From Solirubrobacterales bacterium (lineage in GTDB: Bacteria; Actinomycetota; Thermoleophilia; Solirubrobacterales; Solirubrobacteraceae), in NCBI GenBank assembly GCA_019240655.1, contig JAFAXX010000096.1:1-51825 (forward strand): a DNA stretch of 51,825 nucleotides, read 5' to 3'. Every line of letters starts with the position of its first letter. Position 1 is the stretch's first letter. Made by a program: the position numbers and the translations under genes. A model generated the notes under the pieces. It was not told the origin of the DNA and made no database searches. It saw only the letters and a list, made by a program, of their open reading frames with translations. Positions 50,493-51,825 of the stretch are shown here, piece after piece.

Positions 50493-51348
50493 ACCCTGCC
50501 TTCGCAATGGGCGTTGCAGATCCCGGAACCCTCGACGGAGTCACTAGAGTTGCCGGTATACCAGGCTCAAGCTCGAGTTGAGGGTTAGAGTGCGGTGGGG
50601 GCAAGCCCACGCCTTACGCTTTGGCGCCCCAGCACGAGCCGACCGAACCCGGCGGCCACACCCGTAGCTAGCCGAAGCCGACCTCAAGAAGAAATTCGCG
50701 GCTCCCCGGCCTGAAATGACGTGCGGCCGACAGTTTCGTTCCCTCGGCGACGCGAGACGGGTCCCCGAGGGCCGTAACTCTCGCTCAGCGACCAGGATCG
50801 CGGCCGCGGCGCTGACGCGCTCGAGCGAGGAACATTCTGGCACCGACGGGCTCGCTGGCTGGCGGCCGGCTCACCGCGTACATGAAGAGCGAGAAGGGCG
50901 AAGATGCGGGCCTGCGTCGGTGCAGGCCGGACGCGATCGCCCTGGGGTCGCGCGAACGCATCGATCGTCGTCGTGCGGGTTTGCGACGACTTCGGAGGCG
51001 CTGCGCACTTTCAGCGGGCGCAGAGGCGCACGAGGAGATCGCTGAGCGGCTCGGCGCCGGGGCCATCGAGGTGGAGAGAGCCGAGACGCTCCGCTGGCCG
51101 CTCGATTCAGGCGGTCAGTCCGAGGAACGGACGCCGGCAACGTTCTGGGCGCGATCGGTGAGCCTGGCGCCGGCGGCGATGTGGATCGGGTTCTGCTCAC
51201 CGAAGACCGCGTAGGAGCAGCGCTTGATCGGGTCGCTGCGGTTCCGGCGTAGTCGCAGATGACCGCGTAGTCGTAGACCTTCTCCAGCGCAGGGCCAGTA
51301 TCCGACCCGACTCGCAGCGCCTTCTCATGGTCCGCTTGACCGTGGCTC

Positions 51349-51825
51349 TTACGGGCTCGGGCTCGTCGGGGGCGCGGTCGCCGCGGTGCCGGAGGTGCTG
51401 GTGGTGCTGCCGGTCTGCGTCTGAGCGCTGCCCGCGCCGGTGCTCGCCGCGCCGGTCTGCGTCTGGGCGGTCGCGCCGGTGCTCGCCGCGCCGGTCTGCG
51501 TCTGGGCGGTCGCGCCGGAGCTCGCCGCACCGCTCTGCGTCTGCGCGCTCCCCACCCCCGCGGCGGGCCGCTCGGGATCTGTCACGTCTATGTAGGCAGC
51601 CCCGCTCGAGCCTGGGTCGCTGAGCACCGCGGTCACCGCCATCCACTTGGCGGCCAGGCGACTGCCGTCGCCGAAATACAGGCGGGGGCCATTTCGGAGC
51701 TGGGCACTCAGCCCGTGCGTCGGATCGCTTCCGGCCTGGCTGAGCCTCGGGATGATCCCGGGCGACGCCGCGGCGAGCAGCGCGAGCGCCCGCCGCACCG
51801 CCGGCTCGGTGACCCGCGCGCCGGC
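51349..51825 (-). CDS. ftsQ: Cell division protein FtsQ, C-terminal part (5' end outside window)
   Basis: The frame is open to the right edge, so only the last 158 residues are seen. RVTEPAVRRALALLAAA, LRNGPRLYFGDGSRLAAKWMAVTAVLSD and AAYIDVTDPERPAAG match the beta domain and C-terminal end of FtsQ/DivIB, and ftsZ lies downstream. The tail (about 65 residues) is low-complexity Ala/Gly/Thr/Ser/Gln. It includes four units beginning AQTQ(T/S)G spaced 13-14 residues (near 51412-51545). FtsQ is a bitopic divisome protein whose C-terminus lies outside the membrane, so the tail would be extracytoplasmic. Confidence 0.85.
   Translation of the reverse strand, partial: AGARVTEPAVRRALALLAAASPGIIPRLSQAGSDPTHGLSAQLRNGPRLYFGDGSRLAAKWMAVTAVLSDPGSSGAAYIDVTDPERPAAGVGSAQTQSGAASSGATAQTQTGAASTGATAQTQTGAASTGAGSAQTQTGSTTSTSGTAATAPPTSPSP

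Larger units (their letters stand above)
50375..51348. other. Long ftsQ-ftsZ spacer (974 bp) without a confident gene
   Basis: No frame on either strand looks like a complete protein. The ftsZ-proximal 230 bp is A/T-richer than the rest of the window and holds the candidate promoter and inverted repeat. It also has a GGTATACC palindrome (50555-50562), a GTGGG/CCCAC hairpin (50595-50610), and inverted copies of AACCCTCAA at 50405-50413 and 50578-50586. Near ftsQ (51133-51300), minus-strand pieces such as EKVYDYAVICDYAG and SDPIKRCSYAVFGEQNPI in two frames look like a decayed or frameshifted coding piece. Confidence 0.6.

Noticed and set aside
48569..50581. Long plus-strand frame opposite ftsZ and the PKD protein (670 codons)
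   Set aside because: It is the antisense of two well-supported genes; no recognisable domain.
50544..50843. 99-codon minus-strand frame in the ftsQ-ftsZ spacer
   Set aside because: No protein-like pattern and it ends across the palindromic regulatory sequences.

Overview
The window is very GC-rich, densely coded DNA with short gaps, ATGA/GTGA gene overlaps and many GTG starts. It carries split glycine dehydrogenase subunits (GcvPA/GcvPB), FtsQ-FtsZ, and many start codons preceded at 7-10 nt by a TANNNT hexamer. This suggests a chromosome of a high-GC actinobacterium, probably of the Thermoleophilia/Solirubrobacterales type. The lineage is an inference from gene content. No tRNA, rRNA, CRISPR array, insertion sequence or phage gene was seen.

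Most genes lie on the minus strand and form a long housekeeping series. Read from the right: ftsQ (partial), ftsZ, two secreted proteins (a PKD-type protein and a family 2 glycoside hydrolase), then gcvT-gcvH-gcvPA-gcvPB, a panE-like reductase, an M20 peptidase, a rhomboid protease, trpS, scpA-scpB, rluB, and membrane glycosyltransferases. Next come aroH, hisC, two DAHP synthases, tyrA, aroA, cmk, der, metK, priA, def, fmt, rsmB, a small zinc-ribbon protein and rpe. A lipoprotein gene and a membrane glycosyltransferase follow, and the series ends with ribD-ribE-ribBA-ribH. Plus-strand genes interrupt it: rlmN, a GT39-like protein, a CPA1 antiporter, a bPH2 membrane protein, a GT2/methyltransferase/flippase trio, and the 3' part of a Ser/Thr kinase gene at the left edge.

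Functional blocks: (1) riboflavin synthesis (996-4471); (2) lipid-linked sugar or cell-envelope genes (4569-9638 and 28312-33269); (3) translation and replication maintenance (10980-16220); (4) aromatic amino acids (22323-28364), where two unrelated-subfamily DAHP synthases, prephenate dehydrogenase and EPSP synthase follow a candidate leader peptide with a W-S-L-W-Y-A-W-R-F run; (5) chromosome segregation (scpAB); (6) the glycine cleavage system; (7) cell division (ftsQ, ftsZ).

The most notable non-coding features are the candidate aromatic attenuator (26690-26854); a ~540-bp imperfect inverted repeat filling the gcvT/glycosidase gap (44684-45230); short tandem repeats that repeatedly duplicate gene stop codons (metK, aroA/cmk, rhomboid); and a 974-bp ftsQ-ftsZ spacer with a perfect 9-bp inverted repeat over a candidate ftsZ promoter.
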